From assembly GCF_963678635.1 (NCBI RefSeq), contig NC_087066.1, positions 15,045,171 to 15,109,170 on the forward strand: a stretch of 64,000 nucleotides of DNA, read 5' to 3'. Within the stretch, counting starts at the first letter, position 1, and every line of letters starts with the position of its first letter. The translations under genes and the position numbers were made by a program. This DNA is from Symsagittifera roscoffensis. Lineage: Eukaryota > Xenacoelomorpha > Acoela > Convolutidae. This document shows positions 50,597 to 63,600 of the stretch, piece after piece. The notes under the pieces are model-generated. The model ran no database searches, was not told the DNA's origin, and worked only from the letters and a program-made list of their open reading frames with translations.

Positions 50597-50674
50597 GTAA
50601 GTATGAACTAAATGAATATTACTAACTAATTAAAATATTGAAAAACTCACCATTCCTTATTCATGTTTTCTTTA
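50597..50674 (+). other. Candidate 78-nt intron in the 3' UTR
   Basis: CAG|GTAAGTAT three nucleotides after the stop of the 597-aa ORF, and TTCATGTTTTCTTTAG ending at 50674. Both sites are near-perfect consensus. Branch site not assigned. Confidence 0.45.
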
Positions 50675-52201
50675 GATTTTTAGCCTTCATCTTCAATCAT
50701 CTGAAAAATTCACAAAAGAAAAATAAAAAATAGCAAACTTCTTCAAAACTATTTAAAACCCTATTTAACTTTTGCACCAACAATTAAATAAATATAATAC
50801 CAATGCAGTAAATTAATTTATAAAATTTTCCCCTAAAAGCAGTAAATCTACATATGATGAAAATTTGTATCTTAAAATTCCCCCATTACTAGCAGTAAAT
50901 TTCCAAATTCTATGCAGTAAATTAATAAAATGCAATTGCAGTACTAACCTTTTGATATTTTCATTCATTCGCACAGAAATTCTATCCACACTCGCACAGC
51001 TCGCCCACGAAGAATTGTTTAAAATAATGAATTTCAGTTTCAAGTTTTCACACTCAACAACTCTAACAAATAATAACAAGTTTCAAACTTTCCTTTCACC
51101 CGGTTGGAAAGGAATCATATACTAAACAAAACTAACCAACGCAGCTTACTAAATACCACAAATCATAAAATAACAGCATGACTAAGAAAAGGAAACCAAC
51201 GGTACCCAAACCGGATTAACCCAGTTTAAAACTGGATAATTTATTCTTTTGAAGACTATTACAAAGTCTTAGAAAGAAATAATAAAACACAAAAAAGTCA
51301 AAAGACAAACCCATACCACAAACAATTTGCTTTTTGGAAAAAGTACATAACCAACAAAACATAAGTAAAACCACAACAAACCCAACATAAAATGTTGTCA
51401 CATAACAGGACCCCTCATAAAAACCGCATGAAATCATACTCCCACACCTGGCCTAACCCACCAGGAAAGGACGTCCTGAGCATGCTCTATAGCCGGCCTA
51501 ACCCACCGTGCTACATCCACGCTTTGTGACCACACCTTTATTTTTAATAAGAGCTACTCAAGGGTGAGTAACTCTTCAAAATAACCGAACTAAAACAAAA
51601 AGCTTTTGTGAAAACAACTAACTAAAATCATAATTAAAAAATATTAAATTAATAAAAGTTTTATAAAATGTAAAATCACATGATGCAATATATAGATCAG
51701 AATACAACACCAAGGACGAACATCAAAAGACAAGACGACCTCACTACACTCGAGAGAGAATGACCAACTATAATCGATATGCCGCTCACAATCACAACTC
51801 AAAGGATTTAGAGTACGACTTGACCTCGCAGAAAAGGACTTCATTGAACTAGACCAATGACCACCTCGATGTTCAAGTATACGTACAGATCCGAGTAACC
51901 AGGCATCCCCTCCACGCACAATCTCCACGCCATTCCCGAGCTAGATCAAACACAAAAGAAGTTCTCTCCGAAGAACAGAAAAACCTGACATAGCCAACCA
52001 TTCTGAAACCAGAATTGATGCTGTTGCAGAGACTCAGTCGTTGTCACAAGAAGAACACAACGTCTTGTGTCCTCAATTCCAGATCCCTGGAACTTCCTTA
52101 ACAAAAAGGAAACAAAAGAAAAATGATGTTCGCCAAATACCAACGTCCATCATCCATCCTTGAACTACAAAAGAACTGTTCTAAAAAACTCTGTAAAACC
52201 C
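50675..52201 (+). other. 3' untranslated region of the giant LTR element
   Basis: No supported ORF. GCAGTAAAT repeats about four times in 50803-50930. GGCCTAACCCACC occurs twice (about 51451 and 51494). Possible RNA export or packaging signals. Confidence 0.45.
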
Positions 52202-52208
52202 GGATGGG
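52202..52208 (+). promoter_or_regulatory. Short polypurine tract
   Basis: GGATGGG directly before the TG of the 3' LTR, the expected place for plus-strand priming; short and with one T. Confidence 0.45.
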
Positions 52209-52616
52209 TGGAACCTGATCTAAACTATATTTTATGATTGGATAAATTAAATGTTTTACCAATGTAAAGTATTTAATATTAACCAATCATGATCCATCTA
52301 ACTAACAACCCACTTATTTGTAAGTGCTGAAGTTACTTGTAATTTCAGCACCAGAGAGATTTGAATTTAACTTAGAAATTAGTTGGACTCTCCCGAGCAC
52401 TTCAGCAGCCGCAATAAACCAGTATACCCTAGATCTATTGAGCCTAGCAGAGACTAGTTAAACAACCTGAGACTAGATAGTATAAGAGTAAGATTAGGAT
52501 CGGTATTAGACTAAGAAGTTGCACGAATCTATCCGGCCGAAAATAAGATAGCGTGACGAGCAGACGGTGTACCCTATCCGAAATTACTCTATGAGTTACA
52601 CTCCAGTCCTAACTCA
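52209..52616 (+). repeat. 3' LTR (408 bp)
   Basis: Same length as, and by eye identical to, 33715-34122. Followed by TTTT (52617-52620). Confidence 0.95.
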
Positions 52617-54209
52617 TTTTCGAGGTCTTTCAAAAGATCATAAAACCCGAAAACCTGACTGCCTAACCGAAATTTTTATAAATAGGCTTTTAAAACACAT
52701 AAATACGACTTAAAACCTAAATAAGACTTAAGTACGACTTAAAACACATAAAGTATTTTTTTCATTGAAAAAAACTTTATTCAAAATTTTCTAATTTTTT
52801 CTAAAATTACATTAGAAATTTTTACAAAAAGCTTGCGATCGACGATCAGTGGCAGTCGAAACATTCAAGTTAAAGTTAGGACGATTTATCCCATAGGGAA
52901 AGGACCAACACACGAGCTGTTCAGCTCGTCAGGGAGAACCGCTGTTGTGCCCCTGCTTAAGAACTGCATGCAATCTTTTTTGGTAATTTTTCTGGGCTGA
53001 ATAAGGTTGCCACGCCATCAAGAACACAAGCAGTCTTGTTTTGCACTACAAGCTCGGTTATTTTGCAATTTTAAGTTGAGAAAAGTACAGCTGCGAATTG
53101 TCAATTCAAAAATTAAGTGGGGGAAAAATCCAAGTAAATTAGCTATCAAAGTGGAACAATTATAAAATGTTTATATAAACCTGTCACAACTGTGTTCGAA
53201 TCGGTTTTGTCCAGCAGAGGGATTAGAGTGGATTATTTACAAAAAAGGGGAAAATTTAATCGAACTTGAAGTTGGTACATATTGTAAATAAGTGCTCGTT
53301 GTAGCTGTAAAACTATAAAAAGTAATTGTCCCAAATTGGCCAAAATGGCAATCTTTAAACCCCCATAACTTTACGAAAAATGATCACAGGTGAAATTTCT
53401 TTTCAAATTTGAGCTCAAGACAACAATAACTTTTGAAAAATATTTAAAAAATTCCGTCAAAAATGGCTAGTTAAAAAGTCGAAATTTGTCTGAAGAAAAA
53501 AAAACCCACCCCGAGCAAAAATATTCCGTTACTTTTGTATCGAAAGTCGGAACAAAAATGCGTTCGATTATCTGCATAAATTCCACAGTTCTATTCGGAA
53601 TCATGATCGGATCCCGGGCAGATTTGGGTCGCAATTTGGTAGGTGCCTCACCCTACCTCCTCAAAAATTCGCCTATTTAAGAATTCCCTTTTGGTTACTA
53701 ATTTAAGTTTTTTGTTTGACCATTGAAAAATCGCCCGGTTAAAAATGATCTTTCTGTTGAAAAACTAAGTTCGACGCTACTAGATAATGAATTTTAGTCA
53801 TATCGCCATTTTTAGTTTGAAAAAACTCGAAAACTCCAAAAAAAGGGTCAAAACAAGGTCTTCTGGTAGTCTTCTGAATCAAATAGAATAGAAGTTCTAT
53901 CATTGATATACTGTCTTAACATTATTTTTTGCAAAAAAAATTGGAATTCTCAGAAACTCTTATTGAATTGGCCTGTAGTTCAAGCAAAAAAGGGTACAGA
54001 AGTATTTAAAGAATGCAAGAATTTATTGCTGTTTAACTTGAGTTATTATAAAACTTCCTGGAATTGATGTTCTGCATATTTTTCACAATTTTCAGCGGCA
54101 AGCTGATTTTAATTATGCAATTTATAACGAGCAAAAAAATTACATATAACATTTCTACGGGTTTCAATGATGTTAGTTAACGGCTTAATGAAAAAAAAAT
54201 TCAACTTAC
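52617..54209. other. Non-coding flank
   Basis: Starts with repeats of TACGACTTAAAAC (52703-52755). Contains a truncated copy of the hairpin-ended repeat at 53323-53554. No supported gene. Confidence 0.5.
53323..53554 (-). repeat. Truncated copy of the hairpin-ended repeat family
   Basis: Matches one end of the family (CCCACCCCGAGCAAAA...CGAAAGTCGGAACA); the CAGGGC...GCCCTG end is missing. Confidence 0.75.
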
Positions 54210-54265
54210 CACTGGAGAATATTTGAGACTTATCAATCGAGAGACATAACTCCTCCATTCCGTGC
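54210..54265 (-). CDS. Candidate host exon, phase-compatible with ion-channel exon A
   Basis: 56 nt with a strong acceptor (TTTTTATGGTTTCAG ending 54266) and donor (GTAAGT from 54209 downward) on the minus strand. Open in two frames; one reads HGMEELCLSIDKSQIFSS. In that frame it ends one base into a codon, and exon A at 7147 needs exactly one base, giving Asp at the junction. That would make it an upstream exon of the same Cys-loop receptor across ~47 kb. No diagnostic motif, so it could belong to another gene or be chance. Confidence 0.35.
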
Positions 54266-54553
54266 CTGAAACCATAAAAACCAAATTAAGAGCTCAATTA
54301 AACTGTTTGATTTTAACTAATTTACCATTCACAGCATTTAACAGAATTCGAGCATACAAGACAATATATTGCACACCATAAGTAAAAATAAACACTAAAT
54401 GAAGTTTACGAGTGAAGCAAGATTGTAAGAAATAATCGAAAAAAAGGTCTGTGATTTGTGCATGACGCGTTCTTTAGTTTTGATTATAATTCTCTTTTCA
54501 TTGTTAAAACGCATTCAAAAACTTGTATTATTGGGTAGGTTGAAAATAATTTT

Positions 54554-54679
54554 AAAATAATTTCCATAGCTGGAACTCCTCTAAAAAATCTAACAACTTC
54601 GCGTGTTTTCTTTTTTAAAATAATTTTCATAGCTGGAACTCCTCTAAAAAATCCAACAACTTCGCGTGTTTTCTTTTTT
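54554..54679. repeat. 63-bp tandem duplication, two copies
   Basis: AAAATAATTT(C/T)CATAGCTGG ... TTCGCGTGTTTTC repeated with period 63 and two differences. Confidence 0.85.
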
Positions 54680-54982
54680 CACCTTTTTCTAAAAAAAACA
54701 CTACATAAAATTATACTAGAAAATTGTTGATTCTTGAGATGAACCCAATAGCGCTGAGTGATGCATTTTTCAATATTTTTTTGAATACTTGATGCAAATG
54801 CTTTTAATTGTTGTTCCGTCTTTCGTAACGAAAGTAACGGAATTTTTGTAATCGGGGTGGGTTTTTTCTTAAGACAAGTTTTACCATTTTTGACAGAAAT
54901 TTTTTATATCATTCAAAAAGTATTGTTAATATTGATTCATTATTGTTTAATATTCATGAGGTATATTTATATTTATATGTAA

Positions 54983-54989
<7 letters not shown>

Positions 54990-55051
<62 letters not shown>

Positions 55052-55071
55052 CATATATCTAGACATATCTA

Positions 55072-55142
<71 letters not shown>
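54990..55142. repeat. AT and CT microsatellite
   Basis: Long AT runs interrupted by a CT run (about 55068-55096). Confidence 0.95.
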
Positions 55143-55863
55143 TGAAGAAATTTTTAGACCAATTTTTAATGAAACACGGATGAACCAAAACATATCTTTA
55201 GGAATGGTTTGAATTGACAAATGGATAAAAAATGGGTTGAGAAGTTTAGAAATAATCCGAACCAAATTAACGAGGTGAACATTTTTAATTCAGGAATAAG
55301 CTGGACAAGATATTAAATAATATATTGGTAAAATCTAAATAACAAAAAAAATGGTTCGCGATATTTATCATTAATAAAAAAAACTATAAAAAAAACTCGT
55401 TTTATTATCATTTTCGATTCAAATGTCTTGCTAAATTCTTCTTTCTTAAACTGATTACCCTCGATAAACCTACAAATTCACATAATCAATTGAGTCTAGT
55501 TAATCAACCGCAATATTTTTAACTTCAAACCTTAACGAGTTTTGCGTTAAGATTTTTTCTTCAAGTTTGAGTACCGAATAGATTCAAACAAAAAAATTAG
55601 ACCTTGTTTGTAGAACTTGAATCACGTCTGACTGGGGATCAATATAATACCACAAATAAAAATCAACGAGATTTCCCTCAAAAATGAGTTTTTGAAACTC
55701 GAGCTTTTGCGCCTAAAATGGAGCAAAAATAGCCGTGATATACCATCACTGGTTGAAACAAGTAACAGCCGCGTTTTTAGTAAAATTGAAAGTTGCCTAA
55801 GCAAAAATGTTCAATGCTTAGCTGAATAATGGATAGAGTATCATTGTATCAATTTAAAAGGAA

Positions 55864-56364
55864 AACAAGACTGCTTGCATATCAGGGCAAAGCCCTGATT
55901 GTTCCGACAGTCCTTCAACTCATATCGAATAGTTTTTGGGAAAAGAAAATATTGAGAACCTACAAATTTTGGACAATATCAAAGTGTAACATTTTGAGTC
56001 GTACGAAATTAATACGACCAATTACCTAGCCTCAATTCAATTTGGAGCGATTTTGTTGAGCGAGATAGTTCGCCACGCATTAATAATTCACGTTACGATT
56101 TCAGAGTTAATAAATTCTTCAAAGCGCGCATAATTTAGTCCAGAACATGGCCAATTTGGCATTTTTGCAACCCACAGAACTTTATAAAAATTAATCAGAG
56201 GTAAAATATTTTTTCAAATTTGAACTCGGGAAAATGATATATTCAATGGGGTATAAAAGTTTTTGTTGAAAACTATTATTTCGATCGGCAAAAATTGACT
56301 GAATAAAAGCACCGAGCAAAAATACAAAAATATTCCCTTTTCTTTGAAAGTAGGAACAACAAGG
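55864..56364 (-). repeat. Diverged copy of the hairpin-ended repeat family
   Basis: Left end AAGACTGCTTGCATATCAGG then GCAAAGCCCTGATTGTTCCGAC; right end ACCGAGCAAAAATAC...CTTTGAAAGTAGGAACAA. Same plan as 56841-57363 but diverged. Confidence 0.65.
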
Positions 56365-56840
56365 ATAGCTTGTTACTGTAAAGGAGCACAGAATTTTTTT
56401 AACAAACTGATATAAAAAATTATCAATAAGGAAAAAAAATTTTGACAACTTTTCTGTTGTTTTGCTTTTCTAGAAACGTTAATTGAACTAGGACAAATTA
56501 GGAAAACATCACAAACTATAGTGAACTTAACGTTACAATTGAAGGTCAGCTTCTCATCAATTTTCATGTACTTTAGTCTGAAAAACGAAAAATTCAGATC
56601 TGTTTTTCTCAACCCCGAGAGAGTTTTTTAATACAGGAAGTCAAACTGGTTAAAATATTACCAAAAGGGGACCTTTTGGCTGATAAGGGGTAAAATCCTT
56701 GAGGGGAGAGGATGGCGTCAAATAAAATTTCCCAAATCCGCTTCAGCCAGAGAAGTTGAGTTTTGAGGAGATATCTATTAAACTTTCTCATATACCAGTG
56801 CGCCGGAATAACTTTACGAACATCAACAGATAACTAGATT

Positions 56841-57363
56841 AACAAGACTGCTCGTATCAGGGCGAAGCCCTGAATGTTCCGACTGCTTTTTAAGTTTCAT
56901 GGAGCAGTAATAACAAAAACATTAAATTTAATAAAAAAATGAAATTTTTTTTTCTAAAATTTGATTTAAAAAAATCATCACCCCACACGTCATAATAAGT
57001 ATTAAGTGATAGATTTTGTTCCTGTTAACAAATCAATTATGGCATATAAGCTTCCTTGAACCAATTTGGAACAATTTCTAGGACGGATTAAATCTCGCTT
57101 ACGCGTTAATAGCGCGAAATATATCGCGCGTTAATTGTCCCAAATTGGCCAAAATGCCAATCTTTAAACCCTCATAACTTTATGAAAAAGGATCACAGGT
57201 GAAATATCTTTTCAAATTTAAGCTCAGGACAATAATACCTTTTAAAAGATATAACAAAGTTTCGTCAAAAATGGCTAGTTAAAAAGTCGAGATTTGTCTG
57301 AAGAAAAAAAACCCACCCCGAGCACAAATATTCCGTTACTTTCCTATCGAAAGCCGGAACAAT
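56841..57363 (-). repeat. Hairpin-ended repeat, inverted copy
   Basis: Reverse orientation relative to 57687-58772. Left end AACAAGACTGCTCGTATCAG plus GGCGAAGCCCTGA; right end TATCGAAAGCCGGAACAA. Confidence 0.8.
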
Positions 57364-57686
57364 AAGATCCATTAATCATTTTATAGATATCATAAGGACT
57401 CATTAAAAGTATTCCATTTTAGTGTTGTAGCCTGAACATTATTCGAGCAAACAACCCCAGGTTATTCAAGTTAACTAGTTAATTTAAAATATACATAGCA
57501 TGTCAAAGTCCGGAATGGGCCTTGTTAGAAGCGAGCCCAGAGAAATTCACACATTTATTTCGTTGAGTTTTAGCTTTTGTAAACCTGAATAATTAGTGGA
57601 TCTTAAAATTCTGTGATTTAAATCTAATAAAAAAGCTCGAAGCAGCGCTATATGATAAAAATTGCTAAAATTTATTCATAAAACTT

Positions 57687-58237
57687 ATTGTTCCGACTTT
57701 CGATACAGTCGATAAGTAACCGGATAATTGTGCTCGGGTGGGTTTTTTTTTTCTTCAGACAAATGTCGACTTTTTAACTAGCCATTTTTGACGGAATTTT
57801 TTTATATCATTCGAAAGCTATTGTTGCCTTGAGCTTAAATTTGAAAAGATATTTCTTCTGTGATTATTTTTTGTAAATTTATGAGGGTTTGAAGATTGCC
57901 ATTTTGACCAATTTGGGACAATTAACGCGCGAAATAATTCGCGCTGATAATGCGTAAGCGGAGATTTAATCCGCCTTAGAAATCGTTCCAAATTGGTTGA
58001 AAGGAGCCTATTTGCCATAATTGATTTGTTACAAGGAGCAAAATCTATTGTTTTGTACTTTATATGGCGTGTGAGGGTTGATTTTCATAGAAAAATTTTC
58101 AAATTTTTTGAAAAAAAGGTTTCACATTTTATTTTATTTCACTTAATTTTTTTATGTTGTTTATGTTATTACTGCTCTATAAACGTTAAAAGGCAGTCGA
58201 AATTTTCAGGGCTTCGCCCTGATACGAGAAGTCTTGT
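57687..58237 (+). repeat. Hairpin-ended repeat, direct copy 1
   Basis: From TTGTTCCGACTTTCGATACA to CAGGGCTTCGCCCTGATACG then AGAAGTCTTGTT. Joined head to tail to the next copy. Confidence 0.85.
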
Positions 58238-58772
58238 TGTTTCGACTTTCGATACGAAAGTAACGGAATATTTGTGCTCGGGGTGGGTTTTTTCTTTCTT
58301 CAGACAAATTTCGACTTTTTAACTAGCCATTTTTGACGGAATTTTTTTGAAATCATTCGAAAAGTATTGTTGTCCTGAGCTCAAATTTGAAAATATATTT
58401 CACCTTTGACCGTTTTTCGTAAAGTTATGGGGGTTTAAAGATTGCCATTTTGGCCTGTTTGGGACAATTAACGCGCGACATATTTCGCGCTATTAACGCG
58501 TAAGCGGAGATTTAATCCGTCTTAAAATCGTTCCAAATTGGTTGAAAGAAGCTTATTTGCCATAATTGATTTGTTACAAATAGCGAAATCTATCCTTTTG
58601 TATTTTATATGGCGTGTGGTGTGATGATTTAAAAAATAAAATTAAAAATTTTTGAAAAAAAATTTTTCATTTTGATTTATTACTTTTAATTTTTTAATGA
58701 TATTACTGCTCCAAAAACCTTAATGGGCAGTCGGAACATTCAGGGCTTCGCCCTGATACGAGCAGTCTTGTT
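58237..58772 (+). repeat. Hairpin-ended repeat, direct copy 2
   Basis: Best-preserved copy, 536 bp. One end has the hairpin ACTTTCG-ATA-CGAAAGT; near the other end AGTCGGAACA is followed by the hairpin CAGGGC-TTC-GCCCTG (58741-58755) and TACGAGCAGTCTTGTT. TGTT(C/T)CGACT and AGTCGGAACA form inverted repeats. No coding capacity. Confidence 0.85.
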
Positions 58773-60684
58773 TAGAATATGTATTTGCCCCGTCTTGTTA
58801 ATGAATTTATTGTATATGAAAATTTAGTGGCCCGCAACTTTGTCAGCTCGGTAATCATGTTTGTTTTCATCAGGAATGTTTACCAATTAATGTCCAGTCA
58901 AGCCTAAAATTGGTAGCATATCTACGCTTCCGAATTGCAATTTGGCAATCAATCATGCGTGAACATTTTATTACCTAAACTACTGTTGGTAAGTCTGGGT
59001 AGAATTTCTTATCGCATTTTTGGGACCTTTATACATAAACATCAAAAACCACCTGAAAATCTACTTTTATCACTATTTATTTACATGATTCAAATGACTA
59101 CAAAATTAATGGTTATGAATTGTCTCTGGCCTGGAGCCATGGAAATGGTCAATGGTCACATTTAAACTAAGTCTTGTTTAAAAATGATACCTATCACATA
59201 GATATCTTAAATCAAAATATGGCTGTAAAAACATAATCTGAGCCACTTTACAAGTTAAGCTTGTAATTTTGATTTACAGAAGGTTATTCAAGAAAGTATG
59301 TCGGTAAACTAAGAAAAATGAAATGAGCATTACGCAATAATAAGACTTCTACAGAATTGCGCGTGAGTTAAATAATCGAAAACTGATCACCAATTTATAC
59401 CAATTTGATCGTAAATTTGTGAAAAAAACAATTATTTCAAATTTTTACTTAGCTTGTATTAAAACTTACAGTGCGGTTTGCATGAAATCAGATATTTTCA
59501 CGAATAAAATTGTAAATTCAAAATTTACGATGATAATTGTGGAATTTTCATGGAAGTAAAAATGGCAAGCGAAAGAAAACCAGTCGATGTTGAGATTCAG
59601 TCAAATCACACTAAGTGAATTCAAAGTATAGCTTTATGTGAAGTCCAACAATTGAATGATAAATATACTTACTTAAATGGGCTAAAAAAGAAATTAAAAT
59701 TATATATAAAACGTCAACTTTAATTTTAAAAAAAATTGCCCAATGGATTCAATTAAAGCCTCGACTGTTTTTTTTTGGTTGAGAATTGCCAAGCGCTCGA
59801 CTTTGATAGTCGAAACATAAAAGGAGCACCTCGACCCTGGAATAAATAATAACACGGTTTCTAAGACGCTAAAAGTATATAAAGGCCAGTCAATCTCTTG
59901 ATAACTCAAGCAAGTGAAGCTCTGGTAGAAATTCAGAGCCACAGTGAGCCTACGCGTGGATCGGCATTAGCGGAAAAGAACCCATGAAAATGTCGGAATT
60001 ATATCCAGCTCAAACGCAGACAGGCAAAAAAATGAAACAACTAGATCTTCACTTTTTCCAGCTTATCTTATGGGCGGTTTTCCGCTCTATAAAACTTTAG
60101 CATGAATTGTAGGAACTGATGCAAAATTCTTGTTTTTTTTCCACCAAATTCTTGATACATTTTTTAAGTTAAAAAATCTTTTTAATAATCAACAATGAAA
60201 CGAAAGTGAAGGAACTAGCGCAAAGTTACCCTTTTTTCAATATCAATTTTGTGCAGCGTTTTTGCAGCGAGAACTCTTATAAAAAAAGGAAAACAACCAA
60301 CAAAAAAGTGTTTTAAAAAAAAACAGAAATTTCATGCTTTCATGGTTGTCATGAGGCGACCTTCGGTACCTCATTATATTCTATTTACTTATGTATTGTC
60401 TTATCTAACTATATCTTATTTATTTACTTATAGTGCAGTAAATTGATTCAAGGACAAATCTCACCAGCCAATTCGTTTGTCACTTGAGTTTTGGAAGCGG
60501 TCACTTGCGAGAGCCTTAAGTGTGAATTCAAGTCAGAAAACAATATACCTTTAAAACTATACATTCAATTCTGGATTCGATAATCATTTATTCGTTACTT
60601 TATTCTATCTATATATTTATCATATCTAATTCTATATCTGGATTTTATAACATCTTTTTCCCTACTCAAACTGAGGGAAATCTC
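58773..60684. other. Non-coding DNA ahead of the second gypsy element
   Basis: No supported gene. The 5' LTR of the element at 60685 should end close to 60680, but its start cannot be set without the 3' LTR. Confidence 0.4.
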
Positions 60685-63600
60685 ATGGCGCAGCCAGTAG
60701 TTCCTGTGAATGAAGACAGGACTGACCTACTCGGAATACCACCCTTTTGGGCAAGAACATCGGTTAACCCACCTTTCATTTGGGAGACGTGGGTGGGACA
60801 ATTTTTTTTGGCGGTGAGTCTCAAAGATAACATCTCACCGGGGGAGTAACTAGTTGCCCCAGCAGAGTTAGTGGATGAACCTTACCCAAAGCCCGAAGCA
60901 CCGAGTGCAGATGAAAATGCCGCAGAGTTGGCCGATAGGAACCTCCGAATTGCAGCAGCTAATAGAAGAATCGACGAGTACAATCAAGACAGGAGACGAA
61001 AAGGACCTCGCATTGGAAATAACTGGTGTTACCATGAGGCAGAGGCGCGGTTGAAATCGCGACTTTTCTTCGCTCTGGGAAACGAGGGGAAAAAACGATT
61101 TTTGGATTCCTACCCTCATTTGGATCTCAATACTAGCTCGTTCAGAGATTTTCATAAGTGTTGTGAGGATGTCTTCAAGGCAGAGCGTGACTACACAGTC
61201 GAAAGGATTAAGCTATACAATACTATATTCATGCAGGATAATGACTCATTCTCGTCATTCTATGCCCGACTTAGCGCTCAAACCGCGTTATGTAACTGGC
61301 CGATCGATCAGGAAAGAGCAACATTGAAAGATTTGTTCATTGGCCGCATTCGCGATGTGGAAGTTCAGAGGCAACTAATCAGAGCAAAAGCTAATCTTGA
61401 TGATACTCTACAACTGGCTTTGGAAAACGAGAAAGGGGCTAAAACATCAGAACAATTTCAGAAATTGCTCCCGCATAATAACGCTACTTTCAATTCTACA
61501 AACTCTATTCGAGTCAAACAGGAACCAACTTCGTCAGTACAACAATTTAAGAATCAAGGAAATAGCAGCCGGGGAGGTGGTGTATCTCGTCCTAACCAAC
61601 GACAAAATCAAAACAAACCATGCTATTTTTGTGGCAACCCGTTTTCTTTAGAACATCGCCGGTCATGCCCGGCTCGAGAAGCTACTTGTAATGCTTGCAA
61701 AAAGAAGGGTCATTTTGCGAAGGTGTGTAACACTACGAGACGACGCGTTAACATGATACAAAACGACGAGACGCCTACAGATCAAGAGTGTAATCTAATT
61801 GACGTAAACGGTGACAGCGAGCCGGAATATGGGGTCATGGCAGTAGACGTTGTGCAGATTAACAATGTGGAGCTTCTAAAGACAGCGGGAGGACAACCAA
61901 GAAGCCTCAGCATTCAGTTACGATCCGGCAACTCCTTTTTCTATTCCACGGTGGACACTGGAAGTCCCGTATCCTTTTTAAACAAGAAGACGGCGGATAT
62001 ACTCATGAAGCGGATCCCCAACATTAAATTTAAGGACATCGCGAGACATCCTTTAGATGTTACTTATGTCGATTATAACAAGAAACCAATTAAACTGTTT
62101 GGTTCTCTGGAAATCCCTATTGCATCGAAGGGATGGAAGATTGATAAGGCGTGTTTCTTGGTTTCCGAAAATCGTACCCGAAACTTACTTGGTTTGAACC
62201 TTCATGAGAAGTTAGGAATTGAAACGGTGCAACGCAGACCGGCAGAAGTTAGTTACGCCGAGGAAGATGAGGAATTGGATCCGACCTCAAAATTCTGGAG
62301 GAACCACTTTGTCAACAGGTACCCTAATGTATTCAGCAGACTGGGGAGGTCTAAAAACCATAAAGTATTCACAAATTTTAAAGACCCGTTGGTGCCCAGA
62401 CAAGTTAAAGGCCGAAAAGTCCCTATACATTTGCAAGATCGGGTCACGGCTGAGATCAAAAAGTTGATTAAAGACAAGCACATTGAAAAGTTAGAAAAGT
62501 GTACAACGGATCATTTCATTGCACCCATAGTCCTAACAGCAAAGAAAGATGGGTCTATAAAACTCGCACTGAATGCTAAACCTATGAATGCCCAAATCTG
62601 GCAAAACAAATATCAAATGCCTAATATGCATGAATTGATTGACTCGGCGGCTCAAATTATAACTAAAGACACACCTGGGGAGGTGTGGTTTACTTCTCTT
62701 GACCTTAAATACGCTTTCAGTCAATTACCTTTATCGGAACTAACCAGTAGTCATTGTAACTTTAGTATTTTGTGCGGAGAGGCAACAGGCACATATCGAT
62801 TCAAGACTGGTTTCTACGGACTGACGGACATGCCTACGGAATTTCAGAAAGCGATGGACTGTACGTTACAAGGATTAGAGGGTGTCATATGTTACCTTGA
62901 TGATATACTGGTTGTCACTAAAGGAAGAGTTGAAGACCATAATGTACTAGTCGAAAGAGTCATGAGTCGATTGGATGAAGAAGGATGGGCGTTGAAACTT
63001 AGTAAATGTGAGTTTTCAGTTAATAAACTAGTCTGGTTAGGGTACGAAATCGATGAAAACGGTTACGCCCCGAAATTCTCAAAAATAGAGGCAATCAAAT
63101 CCCTGTTGCCACCCAAAACTCTTAAACAGTTGAGATCGTTTATGGGTACACTCAATCATCTCCAACGCTTCATACCGGATTTGCACAAATACACAGTCGC
63201 ATTTAGAGCTTCGCTAAAAGCGGAGAATAAGAAATCCTTTCTGTGGGGGGAAGAGCAAACTATTGCGTTTCAAAAGATCTTAAACCTCATCGCAAACATC
63301 CCTAATTTGTTTCACTACGATGCTTCGAAAGCTTCACGTCTTAAATGCGATGCCAGTCATAGCGGGCTGGGGGCCTGTTTGGAACAAGAAGTCGAGCCAA
63401 ATGTTTGGGCCCCGATTGCGTTTGCTTCTAGGTTTCTAAACTCCGCGGAAATCAAGTATAGTACCAATGAGTTAGAGCTTCTGGCTATTGTATGGTCGTG
63501 CGAGCATTTCCGTACCTATTTACTTGGTACACGATTTGTTATTCTGACCGATCATAAGGCCATCATTTCCGCCCTCAATGAAACGTATGGTAAAAAATCT

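Larger units (their letters stand above)
33715..52616 (+). mobile_element. Giant Ty3/gypsy-type LTR element with envelope-like gene, 18.9 kb
   Basis: Two 408-bp LTRs that look identical by eye, a TGG-starting primer-binding-like site, a single Gag-Pol frame in the order Gag, protease, RT, RNase H, integrase (Ty3/gypsy order), an envelope-like ORF and at least five other ORFs, then a short purine tract before the 3' LTR. All frames are open. The coding strand is A-rich and very G-poor across 8 kb of Gag-Pol. A typical gypsy element is 5-10 kb, so this one is about twice that. Identical LTRs mean a very recent insertion. A second copy starts at 2663 on the other strand. Confidence 0.95.
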
